DNA of 10,473 bases from JAGNZR01 sp051648485 (GTDB lineage Bacteria > Fusobacteriota > Fusobacteriia > Fusobacteriales > Fusobacteriaceae). A program made the translations under genes and the position numbers. The stretch is taken from NCBI GenBank assembly GCA_051648485.1, contig JBOFFH010000057.1:1-10473 (forward strand), in the 5' to 3' direction. The notes under the pieces were generated by a model. It saw nothing but the letters and a program-made list of their open reading frames with translations, was not told the origin of the DNA and ran no database searches. The stretch's first letter is position 1; the number at the start of each line of letters is the position of its first letter. This document shows, in pieces, positions 1 through 7,492 of this stretch.

Positions 1-411
1 TTAAATAAAGTTAAAAAGTATACTCAATATATGGGGAATTTAGAAATGAATAATTCCAATTATTCTAGAAATAATATTATTGTGATAGATATAACTAGTC
101 TGAATTTCAACTCTTTAAAATCAGAACTTATAAAAAAAGATGAAAATGGAAATCATTTGATTTTTAGAGAGGAAAAAGAACTTGTGCTTAGAGGATACTA
201 CAGAGAAATGAATTCCAAAAGTTTTTCAAGAAAAGATTTAGAAACTTTTGAATTTCGTGAAAAATTTAATTTTGAAATAGAAAAAAATGGTTTAAATATT
301 AGTTTTTCAAGAGAAAAAGAAGTTGTGGAATCTATTTTAGAAGAGATTTTCGAAGAAATTTTAAATTACAACTTACCTAAAATAGTTAATGAAAATTTTG
401 ATAGAAATTAA
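1..411 (+). CDS. Hypothetical protein, 5' end outside the window
   Basis: I do not recognise this protein. The reading frame is open from base 1 with no stop before the ATG at 31, and there is no convincing Shine-Dalgarno sequence before ATG 31. Only a weak GGGG lies before the in-frame ATG at 46. It is therefore most likely the C-terminal 136 residues of a longer gene that starts to the left, although a short gene starting at 31 or 46 cannot be excluded. The visible part is highly charged and rich in Lys, Glu, Asn and Phe. It alternates short hydrophobic strand-like stretches (such as IIVIDI) with polar segments and ends in an acidic amphipathic helix (VVESILEEIFEEIL). No signal peptide, membrane segment or cysteine motif is visible. 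A terminator 13 bases after the stop ends this unit, so it is separate from the copper operon downstream. Confidence 0.6.
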   Translation, partial: LNKVKKYTQYMGNLEMNNSNYSRNNIIVIDITSLNFNSLKSELIKKDENGNHLIFREEKELVLRGYYREMNSKSFSRKDLETFEFREKFNFEIEKNGLNISFSREKEVVESILEEIFEEILNYNLPKIVNENFDRN

Positions 412-423
412 ATAAAAATATGT

Positions 424-465
424 AAAATAAAAGGTTGGTCAAAAAAATGATCAATCTTTTATTTT
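424..465 (+). terminator. Rho-independent terminator of the left-edge gene
   Basis: Two 17-base arms (424-440 and 449-465) pair around an A-rich 8-base loop, with two G-U pairs when read as RNA. The 3' arm ends in CTTTTATTTT, which supplies the U-rich tail. The 5' arm starts with AAAATAAAAG, so the hairpin could also act on transcripts from the other strand. It insulates the left-edge gene from the csoR promoter. Confidence 0.8.
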
Positions 466-466
466 G

Positions 467-512
467 TACCCTGGGTGGGGGGGTTGACTTCAGAAAAAAA
501 CTATGTTAATAT
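467..512 (+). promoter_or_regulatory. csoR-copA promoter with a CsoR-type G-tract operator
   Basis: A GC-rich island, TACCCTGGGT followed by seven G (467-483), abuts the -35 box TTGACT (484-489). After 17 bases comes the -10 TAATAT (507-512), preceded by TG at 504-505, which makes it an extended -10. Known CsoR sites are GC-rich pseudo-palindromes of the form TACCC...GGGG containing a G tract, and this sequence fits. A repressor bound here would block RNA polymerase at the -35. The G run stands out sharply against the AT-rich surroundings. Assignment to CsoR is inferred from position and base pattern. Confidence 0.75.
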
Positions 513-544
513 AAAATCAACACAAAATAAAATAGGAGCAATTA

Positions 545-808
545 ATGAAAACGGATAAAAGTAAAGCTATTTTAATGCTAAAAACTTGTAAAGGGCAAAT
601 CGATGCCACACTTAAAATGATAGATGAGGGACGTTATTGTGTAGATATAGTGAATCAGATATTGGCAGCAGAGGCACTGCTCAAAAAAGCGAATAAATTG
701 ATTTTAAAACAACATCTTGAGCATTGTGTGAAATCCGCTATAAAAAATGAAAATGGAGATGAAAAAATAGAAGAAATATCAACTATTTTGGACAGAATTA
801 TGAAATAA
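545..808 (+). CDS. csoR: CsoR-family copper-sensing transcriptional repressor
   Basis: This is an 87-residue all-helical repressor that releases its operator when it binds Cu(I). The family's Cys-His-Cys ligand set is visible as Cys32, His57 and Cys61, with the same 25- and 4-residue spacings as Cys36/His61/Cys65 of Mycobacterium tuberculosis CsoR. Tyr31 and Glu77 sit where the second-shell Tyr35 and Glu81 would be, which supports copper rather than formaldehyde or nickel sensing. The usual N-terminal GQVRG segment reads GQIDA here, and there is an extra Cys15. AGGAG at 534-538 lies six bases before the ATG and fixes the start. It is the first gene of an operon with copA, only 22 bases downstream, and is probably autoregulated through the G-tract site at 467-483. 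Confidence 0.93.
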   Translation: MKTDKSKAILMLKTCKGQIDATLKMIDEGRYCVDIVNQILAAEALLKKANKLILKQHLEHCVKSAIKNENGDEKIEEISTILDRIMK

Positions 809-830
809 TTTAACTAACAATGGAGGAAAA

Positions 831-3077
831 ATGCAAGAAAAAATATTTAATATAAGTGGAATGAATTGTTCAGCTTGTTCAAAACATGTAGAAAGAGTTA
901 CTAAAAAACTTCAAGGAACAATAGAAGCCAATGTAAATTTAGCTACTGAGAAGTTAACTATAAAATATGATGAAACAAAACTCAATAAAAAAGATATAGA
1001 AGAAGCAGTTGAAAAAGCTGGTTTTAAAGCTACTGAAATAGTTCAAGAAAATATAGCTTTAAAGGATATTGAAAAAAAAGATTTAGCAAAAAAAAATGAA
1101 ATAGAAAAAATCTGGAAAAGATTTAAACTTTCTACAATTTTTACAATCCCACTTCTCATAATTTCTATGGGTCACATGGTAGGTTACTCTTTACCCAACT
1201 GGATAGATCCTATGACTAACCCTCAAACATTTTCTTTAATTCAATTAATACTTACAACTCCTGTTATGCTTGTGGGATATAAATTTTATAAAGTTGGATT
1301 CAAAACTCTATTAAAGGGTTCTCCAAATATGGACTCACTTATAGCCATAGGAACTTTATCAGCTTATTTATATGGAAGTTTTGCCACATATAAAATTTTT
1401 TTAGGAGAGTTAAAGTATGTCCATGATTTATATTTTGAATCAGCAGCAACGATACTTATGCTTATAACTTTGGGAAAATACTTAGAATCTATGAGCAAAG
1501 GAAAAACTTCAGAAGCTATTAAAAAACTTATAGGATTAGCTCCTAAAACAGCTCGTATTGAAAAATCTGGTAAAGAAATCATACTTTCTTTAGAAGATGT
1601 AGTGGTTGGAGATATAGTCGTTTTAAAGCCAGGAGATAAGGCTCCGGTAGATGGCCTTGTAATTGAAGGAACAACTTCAATAGATGAGTCTATGCTAACA
1701 GGAGAGAGTATTCCGGTTGAGAAAATAGTAGGTTCCAATATAATAGGAGCAAGTATCAATAAAAATGGAACAGTTAAATATCGTGCTACAAAAGTTGGAA
1801 AAGATACAGCTTTAGCACAAATTATAAAACTTGTAGAATGTGCACAAGGTTCTAAAGCACCTATTGCAAAATTAGCAGATATAATATCAGGATATTTTGT
1901 TCCTGTAGTAATAGTTTTAGCTTTTATCTCCGGGGGAGTTTGGTATTTTAATACAGGAAATACCGAGTTTGCTATGACCATTTTTATCTCTGTTTTAGTT
2001 ATAGCTTGTCCTTGTGCACTAGGTCTTGCAACTCCTACAGCAATTATGATAGGAACAGGAAAAGGAGCAGAATTAGGGATTCTTATTAAAGGAGGTGAGG
2101 CATTAGAAATTGCTCATAAAATTGATACAGTTATATTCGATAAAACAGGAACTATAACTGAAGGAAAACCTAAGGTTACAGATATTATCACAGATAATGG
2201 AATGAATGAATTAGAACTTTTAAAATTAGCAGCCTCAGCTGAAAAAGGTTCAGAACATCCTCTGGGAGAAGCTATTGTAAAAGCTTCGGAAGAAAAAAAA
2301 ATTGAGCTTAGTAAAGTTGAATATTTTAAAGCTATTCCTGGACATGGAATAGAAGTTACAATTGAAGGTAAAATAATAATTTTAGGAAATTTGAAACTCA
2401 TGGAAGATAAAGGAATTGACTTTACTCACTTAAAATCATTTTCTCATAAATTGGCTGAAGAGGGGAAAACCCCTATGTGTATAGGTATAGATGGGAAATC
2501 AGCTGGAATTATAGCTGTGGCGGATACAGTGAAAAGTAGTTCTAAAAAAGCTATTGAAACTCTCCTTAAAATGGGAATAGAAGTGGCTATGATAACAGGA
2601 GATAACAAAAGAACAGCAGCAGCTATTGCTAAGCAAGTAGGAATAACAAATGTTTTTGCTGAAGTTTTGCCAGAAGATAAGGCCAACGAAATAAAAAAAC
2701 TTAGATCAGCAGGAAAAAAAGTGGCTATGGTGGGAGACGGAATAAATGATGCTCCAGCACTCGTTCAAGCTGATATAGGAATTGCAATAGGAGCAGGAAC
2801 AGATGTGGCAATTGAATCAGCTGACATAGTTTTAATGAGAAGTGATCTTATGGGAGTTGCCACAGCGATAAAGCTGAGTAAAGCAACTATTAAAAATATA
2901 AAACAAAATCTTTTCTGGGCCTTTGGATATAATATACTGGGAATACCAGTAGCTATGGGTATTCTTCATCTTTTTGGAGGTCCTCTTTTAAGTCCAATGA
3001 TAGCTGGAGGAGCTATGAGTGTAAGTTCAGTTTCTGTAATTACTAATGCTTTAAGATTAAAAAGATTTAAAAGTTAA
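831..3077 (+). CDS. copA: Cu(I)-exporting P1B-1-type ATPase CopA
   Basis: This 748-residue inner-membrane pump uses ATP to export Cu(I) from the cytoplasm. One N-terminal heavy-metal-associated domain (about residues 4-70) carries GMNCSAC with Cys13 and Cys16. About eight membrane helices follow: four near 100-218, two flanking the actuator and phosphorylation domains near 355-402, and two near 695-738. Catalytic motifs are intact: TGES 290-293 in the actuator, CPC 393-395 in the membrane, phosphorylated Asp437 in DKTGT, the His476-Pro477 nucleotide-site motif, and GDGINDAP 635-642. Tyr700-Asn701 and the Met729-Ser730 segment (MSVSSVS) are the helix 7 and 8 signatures of the Cu(I)-specific P1B-1 class. 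GGAGG at 822-826 lies four bases before the ATG. The gene is cotranscribed with csoR. No copZ chaperone gene lies in the operon, and the single N-terminal domain may serve that role. Confidence 0.96.
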   Translation: MQEKIFNISGMNCSACSKHVERVTKKLQGTIEANVNLATEKLTIKYDETKLNKKDIEEAVEKAGFKATEIVQENIALKDIEKKDLAKKNEIEKIWKRFKLSTIFTIPLLIISMGHMVGYSLPNWIDPMTNPQTFSLIQLILTTPVMLVGYKFYKVGFKTLLKGSPNMDSLIAIGTLSAYLYGSFATYKIFLGELKYVHDLYFESAATILMLITLGKYLESMSKGKTSEAIKKLIGLAPKTARIEKSGKEIILSLEDVVVGDIVVLKPGDKAPVDGLVIEGTTSIDESMLTGESIPVEKIVGSNIIGASINKNGTVKYRATKVGKDTALAQIIKLVECAQGSKAPIAKLADIISGYFVPVVIVLAFISGGVWYFNTGNTEFAMTIFISVLVIACPCALGLATPTAIMIGTGKGAELGILIKGGEALEIAHKIDTVIFDKTGTITEGKPKVTDIITDNGMNELELLKLAASAEKGSEHPLGEAIVKASEEKKIELSKVEYFKAIPGHGIEVTIEGKIIILGNLKLMEDKGIDFTHLKSFSHKLAEEGKTPMCIGIDGKSAGIIAVADTVKSSSKKAIETLLKMGIEVAMITGDNKRTAAAIAKQVGITNVFAEVLPEDKANEIKKLRSAGKKVAMVGDGINDAPALVQADIGIAIGAGTDVAIESADIVLMRSDLMGVATAIKLSKATIKNIKQNLFWAFGYNILGIPVAMGILHLFGGPLLSPMIAGGAMSVSSVSVITNALRLKRFKS

Positions 3078-3078
3078 A

Positions 3079-3126
3079 AATAAAATTAACCCCTATTAGA
3101 ATATCCTAATAGGGGTTAATTTTATT
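3079..3126. terminator. Bidirectional terminator between copA and the lipoprotein gene
   Basis: This is a perfect inverted repeat. The 18-base arms 3082-3099 and 3106-3123 carry a CCCCTATTAG / CTAATAGGGG core around a six-base AATATC loop, and A-T pairs extend it to 21 bp (3079-3126). U-rich tails follow in both directions, so it can terminate copA on plus and the lipoprotein gene on minus. The right arm covers the stop codon and last codon of the minus-strand gene. Confidence 0.9.
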
Positions 3127-4621
3127 GAAGGGATAGTTTATAAAAAGTTGGATTATTTATTGGAGAAGAAACAAAACCTTGAACCTCTTTTCTAACTCCA
3201 GCATTTGCAACTTGGAAGTTAATTGGAAGTAAAGGAAGTTCAGTTGCCATAATTTGTTGTGCTTCGGCATAAATAGCTTTTCTCTTTTCTGGATTAAGTT
3301 CAATTTTTCCAGAATCTAAAAGAGCATTCAGTTTGGAATTGTCATAAAAACTTCTATTTCCTGCCCCGCCTTTCATAGAGCCGTGTAGCATAGGAGTCAT
3401 TCCATAGTCAGCATCTCCAGATGAATTAGACCATCCCATCATATATAAATCTGTTCTTCCATTAGCAGTTTCATTCAAGAAAGAAGCCCATTCAACAAGT
3501 TCAATATCTATTTTAATTCCAACATCTTTAAGTTGTGCTTGAACAATTTCAGCAAGTTGCTTATTTGTTTCACTGCTACTTGTCATAAGTTTGAGTGTGA
3601 TATTCTCTTTTCCAGCTTCTTTAAGAAGTTGTTTAGCTTTTTCAGGATTATAATCAAGAATAGTAGCATCTTTAGAGTATCCAAAAACTCCAGGTCCTAA
3701 AATAGAATTAGCCTTAAGTACAGTTCCGTTGTGAATAGCACTTATAATAGTATCTCTATCGATACTCTGAGCTATAGCTTGTCTAACTTTTAAATCATTC
3801 ATGTTATCTCTTGCAACGTTCATTCCTAAATAAGAGACTCCAAGAGAACTTGTTTCTTCAATATTTACATTTTTATTTCCAACTAAAGTCATTTTTCCTA
3901 TGTTTTGAATTTCAGCTGAAATTTGAAGCTCACCTGTTTCCAATCCGATAACTCTACTATTTTCTTCTGGAATAGCTCTTACTTCAACTATATCAATATT
4001 AGGTTCGCCTCTAAAATATTGGTTATATTTTTCAAGAGTGATTCTATCTCCAGCTTTCCAATCCTTAAAAACATAAGCTCCTGTACCACTAGGTTTTCTC
4101 ATAAAATCAGTTTCAGATTCATTGTAAGTCTTATTCATCATAGATGCTGTAATATGTCCAAGATGAGTAAGTAAAGACCCCGAAGCTTCTGAAGTTTTAA
4201 TAATGGCTGTATATTTATCAGGAGTTTCAACCAAATTAATAGCTTTAAAAAGTGTTCCTACTTTACTAGATTTTTTAGCATTTTCAAGAGAGTATTTTAC
4301 ATCTTCAGAAGTGAATTCATCTCCGTTGTGAAATTTAACTCCTTTTCTAAGATGAAAAACTAAAGTTTTATCATCTAGTTGTTCCCAACTTTCAGCAAGA
4401 CCTGGAACTATTTCAAGTTTTTCATTGATTTCAACTAATCTATCAAAAATATTAGAGATAACTCTTCTAGAATAAAGATCTGTTGCTTCATGTGGATTTA
4501 AAGTCACAGGATCACTAGATTGGGCATAAACTAATTTACTTAGGCCTTTTACTTCTGTTTTTTTCTCTGTACATCCAGCAAAAAAAATCATAGCTGATAA
4601 GAATAATGCAATTTTTTTCAT
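3122..4621 (-). CDS. ABC transporter substrate-binding lipoprotein, family 5 (oligopeptide/dipeptide/nickel type)
   Basis: This 499-residue extracytoplasmic solute receptor is predicted to be membrane-anchored through lipidated Cys17. A Lys-Lys start, a hydrophobic core and the lipobox FAGC (residues 14-17) form a lipoprotein signal peptide. The mature protein has the DppA/OppA layout. The family signature region (about 76-100) runs from AESWEQLDD through LVFHLRKGVKFHNGD, followed by the typical FTSEDV. The ligand could be peptides, nickel chelates or other small molecules, and sequence alone cannot decide. AAGGGGG (4628-4634 on plus) is the minus-strand Shine-Dalgarno, six bases before the ATG. 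No permease or ATPase gene adjoins it, so it is an orphan receptor that must use a transporter encoded elsewhere. It is convergent with copA and divergent from the symporter. Length is normal for the family. Confidence 0.92.
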   Translation of the reverse strand: MKKIALFLSAMIFFAGCTEKKTEVKGLSKLVYAQSSDPVTLNPHEATDLYSRRVISNIFDRLVEINEKLEIVPGLAESWEQLDDKTLVFHLRKGVKFHNGDEFTSEDVKYSLENAKKSSKVGTLFKAINLVETPDKYTAIIKTSEASGSLLTHLGHITASMMNKTYNESETDFMRKPSGTGAYVFKDWKAGDRITLEKYNQYFRGEPNIDIVEVRAIPEENSRVIGLETGELQISAEIQNIGKMTLVGNKNVNIEETSSLGVSYLGMNVARDNMNDLKVRQAIAQSIDRDTIISAIHNGTVLKANSILGPGVFGYSKDATILDYNPEKAKQLLKEAGKENITLKLMTSSSETNKQLAEIVQAQLKDVGIKIDIELVEWASFLNETANGRTDLYMMGWSNSSGDADYGMTPMLHGSMKGGAGNRSFYDNSKLNALLDSGKIELNPEKRKAIYAEAQQIMATELPLLPINFQVANAGVRKEVQGFVSSPINNPTFYKLSLQ

Positions 4622-4637
4622 TTTATTCCCCCTTGAT

Positions 4638-4658
4638 ATTAGTAGTTTACTAATTATA
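4638..4658 (-). promoter_or_regulatory. Lipoprotein gene promoter (-10) with overlapping inverted repeat
   Basis: On the minus strand a perfect TATAAT (+ positions 4653-4658) lies upstream of the lipoprotein gene. No good -35 box is visible 16-18 bases further up. A perfect inverted repeat, ATTAGTA-GTT-TACTAAT (4638-4654), overlaps the end of the -10, and its centre falls at the predicted start point near 4646. That is a typical place for a repressor operator. The -10 call is firm; the operator role is inference. Confidence 0.55.
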
Positions 4659-4773
4659 CTGTTTTTTTCTTGAAAATCATTTTTTTAAATATTTTTTTTA
4701 AATGAAATATTGTTAAAGTATTAATATAATAAATCTTATTAGCTTAAATGTAAACTATAAATTTTAAACATTG

Positions 4774-4785
4774 TATATATATATA
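4774..4785. repeat. Short (TA)6 tract in the divergent spacer
   Basis: Six TA dinucleotides lie in the middle of the 276-base spacer between the lipoprotein and symporter genes, and run into a TATAAT at 4782-4787. That TATAAT has no matching -35 box at the right distance, so it is a weaker promoter candidate than the one at 4828-4856. The rest of the spacer is A/T-rich, and I see no open reading frame or RNA structure in it. Confidence 0.5.
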
Positions 4786-4827
4786 ATGTATTTTTGATTT
4801 AAAAATTATATTATTAAAAATAAAACA

Positions 4828-4856
4828 TTGCTTTTTTTAATTTTTATCTGTAAAAT
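4828..4856 (+). promoter_or_regulatory. Predicted sigma-70-type promoter of the symporter gene
   Basis: TTGCTT (4828-4833) and TAAAAT (4851-4856) are separated by 17 bases, placing a start point near 4863 and giving a leader of about 35 bases. The Shine-Dalgarno GGGAGAG (4885-4891) follows. The leader is too short for a riboswitch. Confidence 0.55.
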
Positions 4857-4897
4857 AAACATAAGGTTTAAAAAAAGAAAAAAAGGGAGAGATTGAA

Positions 4898-6067
4898 ATG
4901 AAAAAAATAGGATTGTTACCTAAATTAATTATTGGTATTATTGTTGGTATTATTCTAGGAAAATTAGGAATGGCTTTACCAGTTAGATTACTAACTACTT
5001 TCAGTGGATTATTTGGAAACTTTTTAAAATTTGTTATTCCACTTATTATTATTGGATTTGTTGCACCTGGAATTGGAGATTTAGGAAAAGGAGCAGGAAA
5101 GCTTTTAGGAATTACAACAGGAATAGCTTATCTTTCGACAATTTTATCAGGAAGTTTAGCATATTTAGTAAACAAACTTGTTTTTTCTAACGAAACTGTT
5201 AAAGAAGTTGTTTCAGGAACTGAGCTTTCAGCATATTTCACAGTGGATATGCCTCCAGTTATGGGAGTAATGACTGCTCTTTTAATGGCTTTTACCCTAG
5301 GAATAGGAATGTCTGTAATAAATGGAAATTCTATTAAAAATGTGATGAAAGAGTTTCAAACAATAGTTGAAAAAATAATTGGAAATATTGTAATACCATT
5401 ATTACCTTTATATATTGCTGGAATTTTTGCAAATATGGCTTATGCTGGTCAAGTTGAAGCTATGATGTCTCAGTTTGCTAAAGTTTTTGGAGTAATAATA
5501 CTACTTCACTTTATAGTTCTTACAACTCAATATACTATTGCTGGAACTGTTGCAGGAGTTAGCCCAATTGCTTTAATTAAAACAATGATACCTGCTTATT
5601 TCACAGCTATAGGAACTCAGTCTTCTGCAGCAACTATCCCTGTAACTTTGCAACAAACAAAAGAAAATGGAGTAAATGAAGGGGTTGCTGATTTTGCTGT
5701 GCCACTTTGTGCTACTATTCATCTTTCTGGAAGTACAGTTACTCTTGTAAGTTGTGCAATGGCAGTTATGGCTATGAATGGAATGACTGTTTCTTTCTCT
5801 GCAATGTTTGGATTTATATTAATGCTAGGTGTAACGATGGTTGCAGCTCCTGGAGTTCCTGGTGGAGCGGTTATGGCTGCTTTAGGACTTTTAGAAGTAA
5901 TGCTTGGATTTACTCCAGTAATGAGTTCTTTAATGATAGCTCTTTATATGACACAAGATAGTTTCGGAACTGCTTGTAATGTAACAGGAGATGGTGCGAT
6001 AGCTGTTGTAGTTAACAAATTAGCTGGACATGAAATTATTAAATCTAAACAAACTTTAAAAGCATAA
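4898..6067 (+). CDS. SLC1/DAACS-family amino acid (dicarboxylate):cation symporter, divergent
   Basis: This 389-residue membrane transporter has the fold of GltPh: hydrophobic helices from residue 7 on, re-entrant hairpin 1 (TQSSAATIPVT, about 240-250), helix 7, hairpin 2 (APGVPGGAV), and helix 8 with DSFGTACNVTGD (354-365). Aligned without gaps to helix 8 of GltPh, Asp354, Thr358, Asn361 and Asp365 match Asp394, Thr398, Asn401 and Asp405. However, the substrate-carboxylate Arg397 is Gly357, and the NMDGT motif of helix 7 reads HLSGS (275-279). Hairpin 1 has SSA instead of SSS. It therefore probably does not carry glutamate or aspartate. A neutral amino acid or another small solute is more likely, and the cation coupling may differ. 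GGGAGAG lies six bases before the ATG. It is monocistronic, divergent from the lipoprotein gene and ended by the hairpin at 6066-6111. Confidence 0.88.
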   Translation: MKKIGLLPKLIIGIIVGIILGKLGMALPVRLLTTFSGLFGNFLKFVIPLIIIGFVAPGIGDLGKGAGKLLGITTGIAYLSTILSGSLAYLVNKLVFSNETVKEVVSGTELSAYFTVDMPPVMGVMTALLMAFTLGIGMSVINGNSIKNVMKEFQTIVEKIIGNIVIPLLPLYIAGIFANMAYAGQVEAMMSQFAKVFGVIILLHFIVLTTQYTIAGTVAGVSPIALIKTMIPAYFTAIGTQSSAATIPVTLQQTKENGVNEGVADFAVPLCATIHLSGSTVTLVSCAMAVMAMNGMTVSFSAMFGFILMLGVTMVAAPGVPGGAVMAALGLLEVMLGFTPVMSSLMIALYMTQDSFGTACNVTGDGAIAVVVNKLAGHEIIKSKQTLKA

Positions 6068-6111
6068 AAAAAAAGCTACTTAAAGAAAATTTCTTTAAGT
6101 AGCTTTTTTTT
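6066..6111. terminator. Bidirectional terminator between symporter and helicase genes
   Basis: The stem AGCTACTTAAAGA / TCTTTAAGTAGCT (6074-6086 and 6092-6104) has a five-base loop, an A9 run on its left (6066-6074) and a T8 run on its right (6104-6111). It can therefore terminate both convergent genes. The A run starts within the symporter stop codon and the T run reaches into the helicase stop codon (6110-6112). Confidence 0.92.
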
Positions 6112-7327
6112 ATTTGTTTTTTTTCTCTACTTTAATAGGTTTTTTATTAGTAGTTATTTCTATTTTTGGCTTTCTTATATGCTTTTTCTGAATTTTCTTA
6201 GGATTTTTTTCTTCTTGTCCATGAATTTTAGAAAAAACTGTTTTATTCACTCTTAAAATTTCAGAAAGCATTTTTTTATCATCCGAACTACTGAAAGAAT
6301 AAACTACTCCAGATTTATTGGCTCTTCCTGTTCTTCCACTTCTGTGAATAAAAGCTTCTGGAGTTTGAGGAATATCAAAGTTAATTACATGAGTTACTTG
6401 AGGAATATCTAATCCTCTAGCTGCAATGTCAGTTGCTACAAGAACTTTAAATTCTCCACTTCTAAATCCCGAAAGAGCTGCATCTCTTTGAGTTTGGCTT
6501 AAATTTCCTTGGAAATGTACTGCCTTTATACCTTTACTAACTAAAGCATTACTTATATGTTTAGCTTTAAATTTTCCATTAGTAAATACTATTAAAGAAT
6601 CCATCTCTGGATTGTTCAATAATTCTAAAAGTAGTTGTTTTTTGTTTTCTTGTTCTACATGAAATAATTGGTGTTCTATAAGTTTAACTGGATCTTTGTA
6701 TTCCACTTCTACTAGTTTATGATCTTTTTTTAGAACTTTAAAAGCTAAAGTTTTGATCTCTTTAGGCATAGTAGCTGAGAAAAACATAGTTTGACGCTTT
6801 TTAGGAATATTTTTTATTATTTTTTCTATATCTTTTAAAAATCCCATATCTAACATATGATCAGCTTCATCTAAAATTAAAAATTCCAATCTAGTCAGTC
6901 CTAAATTTTTCTGTTGTATGTGATCTAAAAGTCTTCCTGGACACCCAACTATTATGTCAGCACCATTTTTTAATGCTTCTAATTGATTCTTGGGAGGTAC
7001 TCCACCATACATTGTAATACTTTTTATTCCTACGGTTTTACCTAAAAGTAAAATAGTATTATTTATCTGCTCAGCAAGTTCTCTTGTAGGAGCTATTATA
7101 AGTCCTCTAACACCTTTTCCTTTTCCTTTCGTTGTTGCTATCTTATGCAACATAGGTAAAACAAAAGCTGCTGTTTTACCTGTTCCTGTTTTAGCAAGTC
7201 CTAATATGTCAAAATCTTGCAAGATTAAAGGTATAGCCATTTCTTGTATTGGCGTTGCCTCTTGATAACCCACAACCTCTGTTTGCTCAATTATTTTTGC
7301 ATCTAAACTTAATTCATTAAATTTCAT
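6110..7327 (-). CDS. DEAD-box ATP-dependent RNA helicase, RhlE-like
   Basis: This 405-residue cytoplasmic enzyme uses ATP to open short RNA duplexes, as in ribosome assembly, mRNA decay or cold growth. Motifs run in order: Phe3 and the Q motif (GYQEATPIQ, to Gln28), motif I AKTGTGKT 45-52, PTRELA 79-84, GG 107-108, CPGR 128-131, DEAD 152-155, SAT 183-185, an ATDIAARGLDIP motif V, and HRSGRTGRA 328-336. Two small departures are Lys46, usually Gln or Arg, and Cys128 in place of the usual Thr of TPGR. After the two RecA-like domains comes a Lys-rich tail (about 372-405), typical of RhlE/CshA-type enzymes and likely to bind RNA. GGAG (7333-7336 on plus) sits five bases before the ATG. The gene is convergent with the symporter and divergent from the XRE gene. 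Confidence 0.95.
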   Translation of the reverse strand: MKFNELSLDAKIIEQTEVVGYQEATPIQEMAIPLILQDFDILGLAKTGTGKTAAFVLPMLHKIATTKGKGKGVRGLIIAPTRELAEQINNTILLLGKTVGIKSITMYGGVPPKNQLEALKNGADIIVGCPGRLLDHIQQKNLGLTRLEFLILDEADHMLDMGFLKDIEKIIKNIPKKRQTMFFSATMPKEIKTLAFKVLKKDHKLVEVEYKDPVKLIEHQLFHVEQENKKQLLLELLNNPEMDSLIVFTNGKFKAKHISNALVSKGIKAVHFQGNLSQTQRDAALSGFRSGEFKVLVATDIAARGLDIPQVTHVINFDIPQTPEAFIHRSGRTGRANKSGVVYSFSSSDDKKMLSEILRVNKTVFSKIHGQEEKNPKKIQKKHIRKPKIEITTNKKPIKVEKKNK

Positions 7328-7415
7328 CTTATCTCCATTTTACTTTTTTGCTAATAAATAACTATATCTTTTACAAATTTATATAATTTAGTCAATTGTT
7401 TAAACATATCTAGCT

Positions 7416-7445
7416 ATTATACAATATTTTAGATGTTCTGTACAG
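7416..7445 (-). promoter_or_regulatory. Helicase promoter with palindrome over the -35 box
   Basis: On the minus strand, TGTACA (7439-7444) lies 17 bases upstream of a perfect TATAAT (7416-7421). This predicts a start near 7409 and a leader of about 80 bases before the helicase ATG. The -35 box forms the centre of the 8-base palindrome CTGTACAG (7438-7445), a possible operator. Confidence 0.6.
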
Positions 7446-7492
7446 TTTTTTAATTTTCACAAGAGAATCTTGCTAATTATGTTAATTACTAC

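Noticed and set aside
477..483. G7 run as a phase-variation tract
   Set aside because: It lies outside coding sequence and next to the -35 box, where a CsoR operator explains it better. Slippage within it would not shift any reading frame.
1364..2686. Open frames on the minus strand (1364-1981, 2114-2401, 2444-2686) opposite copA
   Set aside because: They lie wholly inside copA, have no ribosome binding sites and give low-complexity Ser/Ile/Pro-rich proteins typical of the complement of an AT-rich gene.
3923..4174. Plus-strand open frame opposite the lipoprotein gene
   Set aside because: It is a shadow of an intact, well-supported gene, with no promoter or ribosome binding site of its own.
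4622..4897. Riboswitch or small RNA in the divergent spacer before the symporter
   Set aside because: The predicted symporter leader is only about 35 bases, and the rest is A/T runs without a stable paired structure or U-tailed hairpin.
5707..5961. Second plus-strand frame inside the symporter gene
   Set aside because: It is Cys/Ser/Trp-rich and low in complexity, produced by reading the membrane-protein codons out of frame.
6990..7265. Plus-strand open frame opposite the helicase gene
   Set aside because: It lies entirely antisense to conserved helicase motifs I to Ib, with no start signal.
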